NCBI GenBank assembly: GCA_903838055.1
Contig: CAILWV010000003.1
Coordinates: 1 to 64,000 of the forward strand
Direction of reading: 5' to 3'
Source: an uncultured Bacteroidota bacterium
GTDB lineage: Bacteria > Bacteroidota > Bacteroidia > Flavobacteriales > Flavobacteriaceae
Length of the DNA stretch: 64,000 bases
The translations under genes and the position numbers were made by a program. The notes below the pieces were generated by a model. The model saw nothing but the letters and a program-made list of their open reading frames with translations, was not told where the DNA came from and searched no databases. Shown here piece by piece: positions 36,020 through 45,725 of the stretch (position 1 is the first letter of the stretch; every line of letters begins with the position of its first letter).

Positions 36020-37363
36020 ATGCAACTAACTGAATTAAACGCTATTTCTCCTATTGACGGAAGATATAGAAGCAAAACTGTTTCCTTATCGCCATTCTTT
36101 TCAGAGGAAGCGCTTATTAAATATAGGGTTTTAATAGAAGTCGAATATTTTATTGCACTTTGCGAAGCCGAATTACCTCAACTTTCTGGCGTTAGCAAAT
36201 CTGTTTTTGAGGATTTACGTAAAATTTATACTAATTTTTCTACCGAAGACGCCCTTTGGATAAAAGAAACCGAAAAAACTACGAACCACGATGTAAAAGC
36301 GGTAGAGTATTTCATCAAAAGTAAATTTGAAGCGTTAGGATTAGAACAATTTAAGGAATTCATCCACTTTGGTTTGACATCTCAAGACATCAATAACACA
36401 GCCATTCCGCTATCTACTAAAGAAGCCTTCGAAAAAGTATATTTACCTGGGCTGATTTCTTTAATTTCTAAATTAAAAGAATTATCTGTTGAATGGGCGA
36501 CCATCCCAATGCTTGCAAGAACTCATGGACAGCCTGCCTCTCCAACTCGTTTAGGAAAAGAAATATTAGTTTTTGTAGAACGACTTGAAGAGCAAATGCG
36601 TTTGTTATTTAACATTCCGTTTGCGGCTAAATTTGGCGGCGCTACAGGGAATTACAATGCACATCACGTAGCGTATCCAACAACCGACTGGAAGAAATTT
36701 GGAACTGATTTTGTTGAATCAACTTTAGGATTACACCATTCTTTTCCTACAACGCAAATAGAACATTACGATCATTTTGCAGCTTTTTTTGATGCTTTAA
36801 AGCGAATTAATACCATAATAATGGATTTAGATCGCGACATTTGGACGTATGTTTCAATGGATTATTTCAAACAAAAAATCAAAGCAGGTGAAATTGGTTC
36901 TTCTGCCATGCCTCATAAAGTAAACCCTATTGATTTTGAAAATAGCGAAGGAAATCTTGGAATTGCAAATGCTATTTTTGAGCACCTTTCTGCAAAATTG
37001 CCACTTTCTAGATTGCAACGTGATTTAACTGATAGCACCGTTTTGAGAAACATTGGTGTTCCAATGGGACACACTCTAATTGCCTTTGAATCGACTTTAA
37101 AAGGGTTGAATAAATTGCTATTAAACGAAAATAAATTTCACGAAGATTTAGAGAAAAACTGGGCTGTAGTTGCCGAGGCAATCCAAACCATATTAAGAAG
37201 AGAAGGCTACCCAAACCCATATGAAGCATTGAAAGGATTGACTAGAACAAACGAAACAATTGACAAAAATGCAATTCACACTTTCATTCAAACCCTAGAA
37301 GTTTCTGATGAAATAAAAGTGGAACTTATGCAAATCACACCAAGTAATTTTGTAGGGATTTAA
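36020..37363 (+). CDS. purB: Adenylosuccinate lyase
   Basis: 447 residues. The superfamily signature GSSAMPHKVNPIDFENSEGN is present, as are TNHDVKAVEYFIK, HFGLTSQDINNTA and ARTHGQPASPTRLGKE. It acts twice in purine synthesis, on SAICAR and adenylosuccinate. Transcribed alone from its own -7 box. Confidence 0.96.
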   Translation: MQLTELNAISPIDGRYRSKTVSLSPFFSEEALIKYRVLIEVEYFIALCEAELPQLSGVSKSVFEDLRKIYTNFSTEDALWIKETEKTTNHDVKAVEYFIKSKFEALGLEQFKEFIHFGLTSQDINNTAIPLSTKEAFEKVYLPGLISLISKLKELSVEWATIPMLARTHGQPASPTRLGKEILVFVERLEEQMRLLFNIPFAAKFGGATGNYNAHHVAYPTTDWKKFGTDFVESTLGLHHSFPTTQIEHYDHFAAFFDALKRINTIIMDLDRDIWTYVSMDYFKQKIKAGEIGSSAMPHKVNPIDFENSEGNLGIANAIFEHLSAKLPLSRLQRDLTDSTVLRNIGVPMGHTLIAFESTLKGLNKLLLNENKFHEDLEKNWAVVAEAIQTILRREGYPNPYEALKGLTRTNETIDKNAIHTFIQTLEVSDEIKVELMQITPSNFVGI

Positions 37364-37414
37364 TTGACCTTCTGATATGTTGTTCATTTATTACTAACTA
37401 GTTAATTCAAAAAT

Positions 37415-38041
37415 ATGTTTAAGAAAATTCTAAAAATAATTTTGATTTTATCTGGAATTGGACTTTTATTTTTAATAGGCTACATAATTATGATTATTTA
37501 TGCTTTTGGTGGCTTTGATAAAGATTATTCAGTTACAGATTTAAAAGATAATTTCGAAAATAATAAAACGAAAATTTATGAACTAAAAAAATATTTTAAC
37601 CAAATTGTTCCGAAAGATAAATTTGTGGAAATTGAATTTGAAGATGATAATACATTAGCGAGATTTGGAATTTCAAAATTAGACTCTACAAAAAACGGAT
37701 TTAATAAAAGAATTTTTTTAGAATGGGATTTAAAAACTGACAATTCTAGAATGGATAGTATAATTAATACGTTAGGCTGGACAAGAGAAACTTTAAAAAT
37801 AATCAAACAGAAATTAGACGATGCGGATTGCATTCAAATTGAAAGTGGTGAACCAACTAAAATTGGTTTTAAACGAAGTGGAATGGGAATGTATTCCTTT
37901 AATGTTTTTGATAATCCAATTCCTGAAAATTTAAGAAATAAGTATAATGATAGTTGTACTTATATACAAGTAAATGACAAATTAGTGTTAGAGTATGGCG
38001 GAGGAGCAATAGGTTCGCAATGCTTCTATAACATAAGATAA
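37415..38041 (+). CDS. Hypothetical protein with N-terminal membrane anchor
   Basis: 208 residues. One long hydrophobic segment near the N-terminus (ILKIILILSGIGLLFLIGYIIM) is followed by a soluble domain with no motif I recognise. Transcribed alone, 51 bp after purB. Confidence 0.7.
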   Translation: MFKKILKIILILSGIGLLFLIGYIIMIIYAFGGFDKDYSVTDLKDNFENNKTKIYELKKYFNQIVPKDKFVEIEFEDDNTLARFGISKLDSTKNGFNKRIFLEWDLKTDNSRMDSIINTLGWTRETLKIIKQKLDDADCIQIESGEPTKIGFKRSGMGMYSFNVFDNPIPENLRNKYNDSCTYIQVNDKLVLEYGGGAIGSQCFYNIR

Positions 38042-38163
38042 TTATAGCAGCCTAAACCTCCTACTTTGGTTTTGAAATCACTGAATTGAAATTAAATAAA
38101 CAAGAATCGCATCTAAATGGTGTGATTTTTTTTTAGTTTTGTCTTATTCATAGAATAATCTAG

Positions 38164-38589
38164 ATGGAAATAAAAGCACGAATAAGAGATTTTATTAAAA
38201 GTCAACCCGAGCTAAAACAGAATGAAATGCAAGAATTGCACAATCTCATTCTACAAATCTTACCTAATTGCAAACAATGGTATTTTGATGGTAAGAATGA
38301 AAATGGTAAACAAATAGCTCACCCAACGATTGGTTATGGAAATTACACAATAACTTATAAAGATGGAAGTACTAGAGAATTTTTCAGAATTGGATTATTA
38401 GCAAATACTACTGGACTTGCCGTTCATATTATGGGTTTAGAGGACAAAAAATTCTTACAAGACAACTATGGAAAAACTATTGGCAAAGCTAAAGTTGGAA
38501 GTTATGGCATAACCTTTAAGTCGATTATGGATATAAATTTAGAAATACTAAAAGAAGTAATTTTTTTTAGAGCAGAGCTTAACAATTAA
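38164..38589 (+). CDS. DUF1801-like (YdhG-type) protein
   Basis: 141 residues. LHNLILQILPNCKQWYFDGK, HPTIGYGNYTITYKDGST and the C-terminal helical segment resemble the DUF1801/YdhG family of unknown function. 28 bp ahead of the PhnB-like gene, probably co-transcribed. Confidence 0.6.
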   Translation: MEIKARIRDFIKSQPELKQNEMQELHNLILQILPNCKQWYFDGKNENGKQIAHPTIGYGNYTITYKDGSTREFFRIGLLANTTGLAVHIMGLEDKKFLQDNYGKTIGKAKVGSYGITFKSIMDINLEILKEVIFFRAELNN

Positions 38590-38617
38590 CAAACTTTAAT
38601 ATTAATAATATAAAAAT

Positions 38618-39055
38618 ATGGCACAAATAAATCCTCACATTAACTTCAACGGAAATGCCGAAGAAGCATTTACATTTTACAAATCGGTATTTGGCGGAGA
38701 GTTTGCAAAAATAATGCGCTTCAAAGACTTGGCAAGTGATGAATTTCCGGTTGCAGAAAAGGAAGCAAATAAAATAATGCACATTGCATTACAAATTGGA
38801 GATAGTATTTTAATGGCAAATGATGTTCCTGAAATTTTGGGACCAACAAACGAGAACGAAAATAGATCTAAAATAGCAATCAGTGCTGAAAGCAAAGAAG
38901 AAGCCGACAGATTATTCAGCGGACTTTCAGCAGGTGGACAAATTGAATTTCCTATTTCCGATAGTCCTTGGGGTTCTTATTTTGGTATGTTTAGAGATAA
39001 ATATGGAATTGAATGGATGGTTGACTTTGATCCTAAATACAAAGGGAAATTGTAA
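38618..39055 (+). CDS. PhnB-like VOC-superfamily protein
   Basis: 145 residues. INPHINFNGNAEEAFTFYKS, VFGGEFAKIMRFKD and FGMFRDKYGIEWMVDFD are typical of the PhnB/3-demethylubiquinone-methyltransferase-like branch of the VOC superfamily. Substrate unknown. Confidence 0.87.
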   Translation: MAQINPHINFNGNAEEAFTFYKSVFGGEFAKIMRFKDLASDEFPVAEKEANKIMHIALQIGDSILMANDVPEILGPTNENENRSKIAISAESKEEADRLFSGLSAGGQIEFPISDSPWGSYFGMFRDKYGIEWMVDFDPKYKGKL

Positions 39056-39085
39056 ACAAATTAACTAACATTGTCTTAAAAAAAG

Positions 39086-39114
39086 AATAGCACGTATTTG
39101 AAATACGTGCTATT
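39086..39114. terminator. Bidirectional terminator between the VOC gene and guaB
   Basis: AATAGCACGTATTT and AAATACGTGCTATT form a 14-bp near-perfect stem around one central base, preceded by an A-run and followed by TTTG. Both genes end here. Confidence 0.85.
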
Positions 39115-39162
39115 TGTATAATGAAATTCCTAAGAATTTAAAACCGGGAACAAAAAACTAAA

Positions 39163-40635
39163 CTATCTTGAATAATTTGGAGCTTCTTTGGTAATAGTCA
39201 CATTATGTGGATGACTTTCACCAATTCCGCTAGCTGTAATTCTAACAAAGCGACCAGTTTCTTGAAGAGTAGGAACATCTTTAGCTCCGCAATATCCCAT
39301 TCCGGCACGAAGACCACCTACAAATTGTTGCATACTTTCGTTTAGTTCTCCTTTGTAAGGCACGCGCCCTACAATTCCTTCTGGAACTAATTTTTTTATA
39401 TCATCTTCTACATCTTGAAAATAACGATCTTTGGATCCATCTTCCATTGCTTCAATAGAGCCCATTCCGCGGTAAGACTTAAATTTTCGTCCTTCAAAAA
39501 TAATAGTTTCTCCCGGAGATTCTTTAGTTCCTGCTAATAGCGATCCTAACATAACACAATCTGCTCCTGCGGCAATAGCTTTAGGTATATCACCTGTGTA
39601 ACGAATTCCACCATCAGCAATTACAGGAACACCTGTGCCTTTTAATGCTGCAGCAACTTCTAATACTGCAGAAAATTGAGGAAAACCGACTCCTGCAACT
39701 ACTCTAGTAGTACAAATAGATCCAGGTCCGATTCCTACTTTCACGGCATCAGCACCATTTGCAACTAAATATAATGCTGCTTCGGGAGTAGCAATGTTTC
39801 CAACTACCACATCCAAATCTGGGAATTTATCTTTTACTTGTTTTAAAACCGTTACTACACCTTGCGTATGTCCGTGAGCAGTATCAATAATTACAGCATC
39901 TACACCAGCATTAACTAAAGCCGTTGCTCTTTCAAGCACATCGGCTGTTACCCCTAATGCAGCAGCAACACGTAAACGACCAAATTTATCTTTATTGGCA
40001 ATAGGTTTTTGCGTTAGTTTGGTAATATCTCTAAACGTAATTAACCCAACTAATTTATAATCCGCATCCACTACAGGTAGCTTTTCAATTTTATTTTGTT
40101 GCAAAATCCCTTCAGCTTCTTGTAAAGTCGTTCCTACCGCAGCAGTTACTAAATTTTTAGAAGTCATTACTTCAAGTATAGAACGGGAATTTATTTTTTC
40201 AAATCTCAAATCGCGATTAGTAGCAATTCCTTTAAGGATTCCGTTTTCATCTACAACTGGAATTCCGCCAATTCCAAATTCTTTCATGGCTTGTTTAGCA
40301 TCTCCAACTGTTGCTGTTAAAGGTAAGGTTACCGGATCTATGATCATTCCAGCTTCGGCACGTTTCACTTTTTTAACTTTTGCTGCTTGCTGTTCAATGG
40401 TCATGTTTTTATGCAAAACACCAATTCCGCCTTCTTGTGCCATAGCTATTGCCATAGAGCTCTCGGTAACAGTATCCATAGCAGCAGAAACAATAGGAAC
40501 GTTTAACGTAATGTTTCTAGAGAACTTCGATTGGATGCTAACTTCGCGTGGTAATACTTCAGAGTAATTAGGAATAAGCAGAACATCGTCGTAAGTAAGA
40601 CCTTCGCCAATGATTTTAGAAGTGTGTGCTTTCAT
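39163..40635 (-). CDS. guaB: Inosine-5'-monophosphate dehydrogenase
   Basis: 490 residues, standard for bacterial IMPDH. Catalytic Cys in [19 protein letters not shown]; two CBS domains occupy about residues 95-205 ([35 protein letters not shown]); flap [10 protein letters not shown]. Converts IMP to XMP, the committed step to GMP. Confidence 0.97.
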   Translation of the reverse strand: MKAHTSKIIGEGLTYDDVLLIPNYSEVLPREVSIQSKFSRNITLNVPIVSAAMDTVTESSMAIAMAQEGGIGVLHKNMTIEQQAAKVKKVKRAEAGMIIDPVTLPLTATVGDAKQAMKEFGIGGIPVVDENGILKGIATNRDLRFEKINSRSILEVMTSKNLVTAAVGTTLQEAEGILQQNKIEKLPVVDADYKLVGLITFRDITKLTQKPIANKDKFGRLRVAAALGVTADVLERATALVNAGVDAVIIDTAHGHTQGVVTVLKQVKDKFPDLDVVVGNIATPEAALYLVANGADAVKVGIGPGSICTTRVVAGVGFPQFSAVLEVAAALKGTGVPVIADGGIRYTGDIPKAIAAGADCVMLGSLLAGTKESPGETIIFEGRKFKSYRGMGSIEAMEDGSKDRYFQDVEDDIKKLVPEGIVGRVPYKGELNESMQQFVGGLRAGMGYCGAKDVPTLQETGRFVRITASGIGESHPHNVTITKEAPNYSR

Positions 40636-41005
40636 TGCAATTTATAGATGTAGTTAAATTGCGAGCAAATATAGTAAAAAGTTGGAAATTAGAAGATAAT
40701 TGCAGTAAGTTTTTTTCTTAATCTGAATTATATAGTTAATTTAGGGATTAAGTAAATAGGATTTAAAAATGAATTATTTTATTTGACACGAATGGACGAA
40801 TTTGCACAAATTAATAAATTTAGAACATCTCTCACGGAACACTTAGTAGTAGATACTACCTCTCTAGCCCAGATAGAAATGAAAAGCTTTGCGAAGGGAA
40901 AAGCTATTTTTTCTTGACTTAAAACTGCGACCTTGGGAGCGCGTTTTTAGACTTAGAAAAAAGATTTTTTACTAGCAAACTTGAAATGGATAGCTGGATT
41001 GGCTT
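40636..41005. other. 370-bp intergenic region upstream of guaB
   Basis: On the minus strand TATATTTG (plus 40666-40673) is a likely -7 box for guaB. Next come an ACACGAATGGACGAATTTG fragment near 40787 (half of the repeat type at 49021) and then copy 4 of the structured repeat. No ORF or tRNA was seen. Confidence 0.55.
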
Positions 41006-41010
41006 CTAAT
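40865..41010 (+). ncRNA. Structured intergenic repeat, copy 4 (long, divergent)
   Basis: TAGCCCAGATAGAAATGAAA ... GGATAGCTGGATTGGCTTCT. The basal pairs read CCAG/CTGG, where copies 1-3 read CCTG/CAGG; this is a paired change that keeps the stem. The interior is expanded, with an inner AAGCTTTGCGAAGGGAAAAGCT hairpin. It overlaps the last bases of the HMG-CoA lyase gene. Confidence 0.5.
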
Positions 41011-41869
41011 GGAACTCGCCAAACAATCGGGAAGCGACATTATAAGCGCTTTCAAAACTCATTGGGCTTGTGTTGGTATCGGCCTTGTGTTGGGTAAAAT
41101 AGGACAACATTTTTTCGGTGGGCATATTGCCTGTTAAATCGTCTTTTGCCATCGGACAACCACCAAAACCTTGAATAGCACCATCATAACGGCGGCAACC
41201 AGATTTGTATGCGGCATCGATTTTTTCAAACCATTTATCGGGAGTAGTATGTAAATGAGCGCCAAATTCGATGTTTGGATATTTTGGAATTAAATTGGAG
41301 AACAAATAACTAATTACCTCTGGCGTAGAACTTCCGATGGTATCCGAAAGAGATAAAATTTTCACTCCCATAGTGGCTAATTTTTCGGTCCATTCGCCTA
41401 CTACATCAACATTCCAAGGATCGCCATAGGGATTACCGAAACCCATAGAAATATAAGTTACCACTTCTTTATTGGTCTTGTCGGCAATATTCAAAATCTC
41501 TTGTAAGGTGATTAAACTTTCGGCAATAGTTTTGTGGGTATTTCGCATTTGAAAATTCTCAGAAATCGAAAAAGGGAATCCTAAATACTGAATTTCTTTG
41601 TGAACAGAAGCCATTTCTGCACCTTGAGTATTTGCTATTATTGCTAATAATTTACTTGTAGTTTGAGATAAATCTAACTGTGACAATACCGCGGCAGTAT
41701 CTACCATTTGCGGAATGGCTTTGGGCGAAACAAAACTTCCAAAATCGATAGTATCAAAACCTACCCGAAGTAAGGATTGAATGTAATCCACTTTCCGCTC
41801 GGTGGGAATAAAAGGTTTAATGCCTTGCATAGCATCACGTGGACATTCTATGATTTTGATTTTGTTCAT
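41006..41869 (-). CDS. Hydroxymethylglutaryl-CoA lyase
   Basis: 287 residues from the ATG at 41869; the listed start is a TTG. IIECPRDAMQGIKPFIPTER is a variant of the family's DGLQN-type opening. VGFDTIDFGSFVSPKAIPQM, GAHLHTTPDKW and the signature GFGGCPMAKDDLTGNMPTE, which holds the catalytic Cys, follow. It splits HMG-CoA to acetoacetate and acetyl-CoA, the last step of leucine breakdown, consistent with BCKDH in the window. Confidence 0.9.
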   Translation of the reverse strand: MNKIKIIECPRDAMQGIKPFIPTERKVDYIQSLLRVGFDTIDFGSFVSPKAIPQMVDTAAVLSQLDLSQTTSKLLAIIANTQGAEMASVHKEIQYLGFPFSISENFQMRNTHKTIAESLITLQEILNIADKTNKEVVTYISMGFGNPYGDPWNVDVVGEWTEKLATMGVKILSLSDTIGSSTPEVISYLFSNLIPKYPNIEFGAHLHTTPDKWFEKIDAAYKSGCRRYDGAIQGFGGCPMAKDDLTGNMPTEKMLSYFTQHKADTNTSPMSFESAYNVASRLFGEFH

Positions 41870-41905
41870 TGAAGTCAAAGATAGAAAAGTTTGAAGTTTA
41901 AAAGT

Positions 41906-42931
41906 TTATTGTTGAATATTTTTCAATATTTCTTTATTGATATCTCTAACTAATTTTGGCCCTTCATAAATAAATCCTGTATACAATTGAATTAAACTGG
42001 CTCCAGCATTTAATTTATCGATGGCATCTTGAGCAGAATGTATTCCTCCAACTCCAATAATAGGAAATGATTTATTGCTTTTTTCTGATAGAAAACGAAT
42101 GACTTCTGTAGAACGATTGGTTAAAGGCTTACCCGATAAACCACCTGTTTCAGCTTTATTTTCTGATTGCAAGCCTTCTCTTGACAACGTGGTATTAGTG
42201 GCAATTACTCCAGCAATTTTAGTTTCATTCACAATATCGATTATGTCTAAAAGCTGAGAATCTGTTAAATCGGGAGCGATTTTTAAAAGGATTGGTTTTT
42301 GATTTTGTTTTGCTAAATTTTTATTTTGAAGTGTCTGCAAAAGTTCCGTTAGCGGTTTTTTATCCTGAAGTTCACGAAGATTTGGCGTATTTGGAGAGCT
42401 TACATTTACCACAAAATAATCAACATAATCAAAAAGTGCTTCAAAGCAAATTTCATAATCTTGGATTGCATTTTCATTTGGCGTAAGCTTATTTTTTCCG
42501 ATGTTTCCACCAATTAGTACGTTTTTATTTTTCTTTAATCGCGTTACAGCTTCTTGAACTCCCCCATTATTAAATCCCATACTGTTAATGATTGCCGAAT
42601 CTTCTTTTAAGCGAAACAACCGTTTTTTTGGATTACCATCTTGACCAACTGGGGTTAAAGTTCCGATTTCAATAAATCCGAAACCAAAATTTGAAAGTTC
42701 GCTATATAATTTGGCATCTTTATCAAAACCTGCTGCTAGTCCGACTGGGTTTTTAAATTTTAATCCGAAAACTTCTGTTTCTAATCGTTTATCATTTACT
42801 AAATATAATCCTTTGAAAAGCGATTGAAATCCAGGGATTTTAGATAAAAATCGAATTAAAGAAAAGGTGAAATAATGGACTTCTTCTGGATCAAAAAGAA
42901 AAAGAAACGGTCTAATTAGTAATTTGTACAT
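41906..42931 (-). CDS. pyrD: Dihydroorotate dehydrogenase (quinone), class 2
   Basis: 341 residues from the ATG at 42931 ([20 protein letters not shown]). The longer ORF start at 43114 would overlap the divergent rlmH gene and its promoter. [43 protein letters not shown] (catalytic Ser) and [11 protein letters not shown] are visible. The N-terminal helix is the class-2 membrane anchor. It oxidises dihydroorotate with FMN and quinone. Confidence 0.95.
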   Translation of the reverse strand: MYKLLIRPFLFLFDPEEVHYFTFSLIRFLSKIPGFQSLFKGLYLVNDKRLETEVFGLKFKNPVGLAAGFDKDAKLYSELSNFGFGFIEIGTLTPVGQDGNPKKRLFRLKEDSAIINSMGFNNGGVQEAVTRLKKNKNVLIGGNIGKNKLTPNENAIQDYEICFEALFDYVDYFVVNVSSPNTPNLRELQDKKPLTELLQTLQNKNLAKQNQKPILLKIAPDLTDSQLLDIIDIVNETKIAGVIATNTTLSREGLQSENKAETGGLSGKPLTNRSTEVIRFLSEKSNKSFPIIGVGGIHSAQDAIDKLNAGASLIQLYTGFIYEGPKLVRDINKEILKNIQQ

Positions 42932-42988
42932 AGCGTTGTAGTTGTATGTTGCAAAAGTAGAAAATTGTTTGGAGTTGGTTGTTGGATG

Positions 42989-43021
42989 TTGGAATAAAAT
43001 AAAAATCAATTTGTAGATTTG
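42989..43021 (+). promoter_or_regulatory. Promoter of rlmH
   Basis: TTG at 42989, 22 bp, then TAGATTTG at 43014-43021. Both elements and the spacing fit the Bacteroidetes consensus. The ATG follows 20 bp later. Confidence 0.65.
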
Positions 43022-43041
43022 TACATTAATTTGAAATTGAA

Positions 43042-43515
43042 ATGAACATTCGTCTTCTAGCCATTGGCAAAACCGATAATAAATCGCTACAAACATTGAT
43101 TGACGATTATACAAAACGGTTGTCGTTTTATATAAAATTTGATTTGGAAGTAATTCCGGATATTAAAAACGTTAAGAATTTATCGGAAGCGCAACAAAAA
43201 GAAAAAGAAGGTGAATTAATTTTATCCAAAATATCCCCAACTGATCAATTGATTTTATTGGATGAAAACGGAAGCACTTTTTCGAGTGTAGAATTTTCAG
43301 AATATTTGCAAAAGAAAATGAATGCCGGAATTAAAACTTTGGTTTTTGTAATTGGAGGTCCCTATGGCTTTAGTGAAGAAGTATACAAAAAAGCACAAGG
43401 GAAAATTTCACTTTCAGCAATGACTTTTTCACATCAAATGGTGCGCTTATTTGTAATTGAACAATTGTATCGAGGGTTTACTATTTTGAGAAATGAGCCG
43501 TATCACCACCATTAA
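43042..43515 (+). CDS. rlmH: 23S rRNA pseudouridine-1915 N3-methyltransferase
   Basis: 157 residues. SPOUT fold with [34 protein letters not shown] and the ending RNEPYHHH, all diagnostic of RlmH. It methylates pseudouridine 1915 in helix 69 of 23S rRNA. Confidence 0.97.
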   Translation: MNIRLLAIGKTDNKSLQTLIDDYTKRLSFYIKFDLEVIPDIKNVKNLSEAQQKEKEGELILSKISPTDQLILLDENGSTFSSVEFSEYLQKKMNAGIKTLVFVIGGPYGFSEEVYKKAQGKISLSAMTFSHQMVRLFVIEQLYRGFTILRNEPYHHH

Positions 43516-43516
43516 T

Positions 43517-43552
43517 CAGTTGGCAGTGTTCAGTTTTTAGTATTCAGTTATT
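43517..43552 (+). repeat. CAGTTGGCAGT...CAGT tract
   Basis: CAGTTGGCAGTGTTCAGTTT then TTAGTATTCAGTTATTAG, directly after rlmH. It shares CAGTTGGCAGT with 15808-15818. Confidence 0.5.
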
Positions 43553-43567
43553 AGCAAAATATCTAAG

Positions 43568-44188
43568 TTAATAAATGAACTCTTCTTGTTTTACAACTTC
43601 AATTTCTAAACTTCTTACCAAAATTACATTTTTAAAATACTCCCCAAAAGAATCATTTTTATCATAACAAAAGTTAATATCATGATAGTTAATGTCTGCC
43701 ATTTTATTCAGATAAACCTCTAATGAATCCTTTTGCACTCCAACATTATTTACAAGAACTTTATTATTTTTAGCAAAATAAACAATCACGCCAGTTTTTG
43801 GTTTCCCAATCACAAACTTCACTTTAGTAAACGGTAAAAAAGCCATAGTTTTTTTAATATCATTTGCATACGAAAAAAAGTTTTCGGCAGCTTCATTTTT
43901 GTGCATGCTTCCGTCTTTTTTTGCTTGCAACTTTATCAATTCAGGAATTACTAAACGCAGTGGCAAGCGCTTGTCGATATTGAAAATCCAATTGGTAGAA
44001 ACAATAGAGTTTTTTCTGTTCACATCTGCAATTGTATCTTTTCCTTCTATTTTGAAAAAAATATAAATAGGAGAATGTTCTTGCACATCGGCAACTATAG
44101 TTTTATTTGCTTTTGGGAGTTGAATTTCTTTATTTCCTTCACAAGAAAACAGGGCTAATGCAATTATTAGTGCTAAATATTTTTTCAT
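43568..44188 (-). CDS. Hypothetical lipoprotein downstream of folP
   Basis: 206 residues. Signal ends at LFSC (Cys near residue 16). The rest (KTIVADVQEHSPIYIFFKIE, DINYHDINFCYDKNDSFGEY) has no motif I can name. It starts directly after the folP stop codon on the same strand, so the two are co-transcribed. Confidence 0.75.
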   Translation of the reverse strand: MKKYLALIIALALFSCEGNKEIQLPKANKTIVADVQEHSPIYIFFKIEGKDTIADVNRKNSIVSTNWIFNIDKRLPLRLVIPELIKLQAKKDGSMHKNEAAENFFSYANDIKKTMAFLPFTKVKFVIGKPKTGVIVYFAKNNKVLVNNVGVQKDSLEVYLNKMADINYHDINFCYDKNDSFGEYFKNVILVRSLEIEVVKQEEFIY

Positions 44189-45013
44189 TTATTTCTTTAA
44201 TTGATTGTATAATTGTATGCATTCAAATGCTTCTTTCACATCGTGAACACGTAAAATTTTTGCTCCTTTTAGTAATGAAATAGTATTTAAAGACGTAGTT
44301 CCATTTAACGCAAATTCAGCTGATGTTTCTAATGTTTTATACACCATTGATTTTCTAGAAACTCCTACTAGCAATGGTAATTCTGTCATTTGAAACAATT
44401 CTAATTTGCTTAGCACTTCAAAATTTTGTTCTAATGTTTTTGCAAATCCAAAGCCTGGATCTAAGATTAAATCGTTTATCCCTAAACTTCTTGCGTATGA
44501 AATTTTTTGAGAAAAATAAAACAATATTTCTTTTACGATGTTTTCATATTGTGCTAAAGATTGCATGGTTTGAGGTGTTCCTTTCATGTGCATCATAATG
44601 TATGGCACTTGCAATTTGGCAACTGTTTCCATCATTTTGGCATCTAAATTTCCAGCAGAAATATCATTAATTAGTGCAGCTCCATTTTCAATAGATTCTT
44701 TTGCAACCTTACTTCGAAAAGTATCTGCAGAAATAACAACACTTGGAAATTCCTTAACAACACTCCGAATTACAGGTATTAATCGATGTAATTCCTCCTC
44801 TTCAGAAACAAATTCGGCACTTGGCTTACTTGAATTGCCACCAATATCAATAAATGCAGCACCTTCAAACAGCATTTTTTCTACCTGAATTAAAATCGCT
44901 TTTTCGGTAGTATGCTTTCCTCCGTCAAAAAAAGAATTGGGTGTTACATTGAGTATTCCCATTACTTTTGGCGAAGACAAATCGATAAGTTTTCCGTTGC
45001 AATTTAGCGTCAT
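44189..45013 (-). CDS. folP: Dihydropteroate synthase
   Basis: 274 residues from the ATG at 45013; the listed first codon is TTG. MGILNVTPNSFFDGGKHT, SADTFRSKVAKESIENGAAL, INDISAGN, DPGFGFAKTLEQN, GVSRKSM and RVHDV all fit. It joins pABA to the pterin pyrophosphate. Loop 2 reads DIGGNSSKPSAEF, with Lys where the common form has Arg (DIGGESTRPG). Confidence 0.94.
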   Translation of the reverse strand: MTLNCNGKLIDLSSPKVMGILNVTPNSFFDGGKHTTEKAILIQVEKMLFEGAAFIDIGGNSSKPSAEFVSEEEELHRLIPVIRSVVKEFPSVVISADTFRSKVAKESIENGAALINDISAGNLDAKMMETVAKLQVPYIMMHMKGTPQTMQSLAQYENIVKEILFYFSQKISYARSLGINDLILDPGFGFAKTLEQNFEVLSKLELFQMTELPLLVGVSRKSMVYKTLETSAEFALNGTTSLNTISLLKGAKILRVHDVKEAFECIQLYNQLKK

Positions 45014-45093
45014 CAATATTCAGTGTTACAATAAATTAATTTAAGAAGTTAAAATCTTTATACTTAATACTTCCATCTTAATTCAATATTATT

Positions 45094-45101
45094 TACTTTT
45101 G
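45094..45101 (+). promoter_or_regulatory. -7 promoter box of the DUF1599 gene
   Basis: TACTTTTG fits TAnnTTTG, 25 bp before the ATG at 45127. No clear -33 element. Confidence 0.45.
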
Positions 45102-45126
45102 AAAAATATATACAAAGATATCATTA

Positions 45127-45669
45127 ATGAAGAATACTTCACAAGAATACGATAAAGTTATTGGAATTTGCCAAGATTTATTTGAGAAAAAAATGAACGA
45201 TTACGGAAGTGCTTGGCGTATTTTACGATTACCTTCACTTACCGATCAAATTTTCATCAAAGCACAACGCATAAGAAGTTTGCAACAAAATGATATTCGA
45301 AAAGTGGATGAAGATGAAACAGGTGAATTCATTGGGATTATCAATTATTGTCTAATGGCTTTAATCCAATTAGAATTAGGTGTTGTTGAGCAACCTGATT
45401 TAGGTGTCACTGAAGCTGTGAAATTATATGAGGAGAAAATTGCGATAACTAAGCAATTGATGGAAGACAAAAATCACGATTACGGTGAGGCTTGGCGCGA
45501 AATGCGAGTTAGTTCGCTTACCGATTTGATTCTACAAAAATTACTTCGCGTAAAGCAAATTGAAGATAATCAAGGAAAAACATTAGTTTCTGAAGGAATT
45601 GATGCAAATTATCAGGATATGATTAACTATTCGGTATTTGCTTTGATTTTGATGAAATTCGGACAATAA
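45127..45669 (+). CDS. DUF1599 family protein with internal duplication
   Basis: 180 residues built of two similar halves. LFEKKMNDYGSAWRILRLPS and LMEDKNHDYGEAWREMRVSS each lead to SLTD and then an acidic INYC/INYS segment (INYCLMALIQLELG, INYSVFALILMKFG). This is the DUF1599 layout. Function is unknown. It is a single gene with its own -7 box. Confidence 0.85.
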   Translation: MKNTSQEYDKVIGICQDLFEKKMNDYGSAWRILRLPSLTDQIFIKAQRIRSLQQNDIRKVDEDETGEFIGIINYCLMALIQLELGVVEQPDLGVTEAVKLYEEKIAITKQLMEDKNHDYGEAWREMRVSSLTDLILQKLLRVKQIEDNQGKTLVSEGIDANYQDMINYSVFALILMKFGQ

Positions 45670-45703
45670 CAATTCATTAACAACATAGTATTGAAAGCCT
45701 TTA

Positions 45704-45711
45704 TATATTTG
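45704..45711 (+). promoter_or_regulatory. -7 box of the DoxX-thioredoxin gene
   Basis: TATATTTG, 14 bp before the ATG at 45726; no good -33 TTG. Confidence 0.4.
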
Positions 45712-45725
45712 TAAAAACCTATTTT

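Noticed and set aside
42932-43114. Extended N-terminus of pyrD in the ORF track
   Set aside because: It overlaps the divergent rlmH start and promoter, and the family begins at [11 protein letters not shown].
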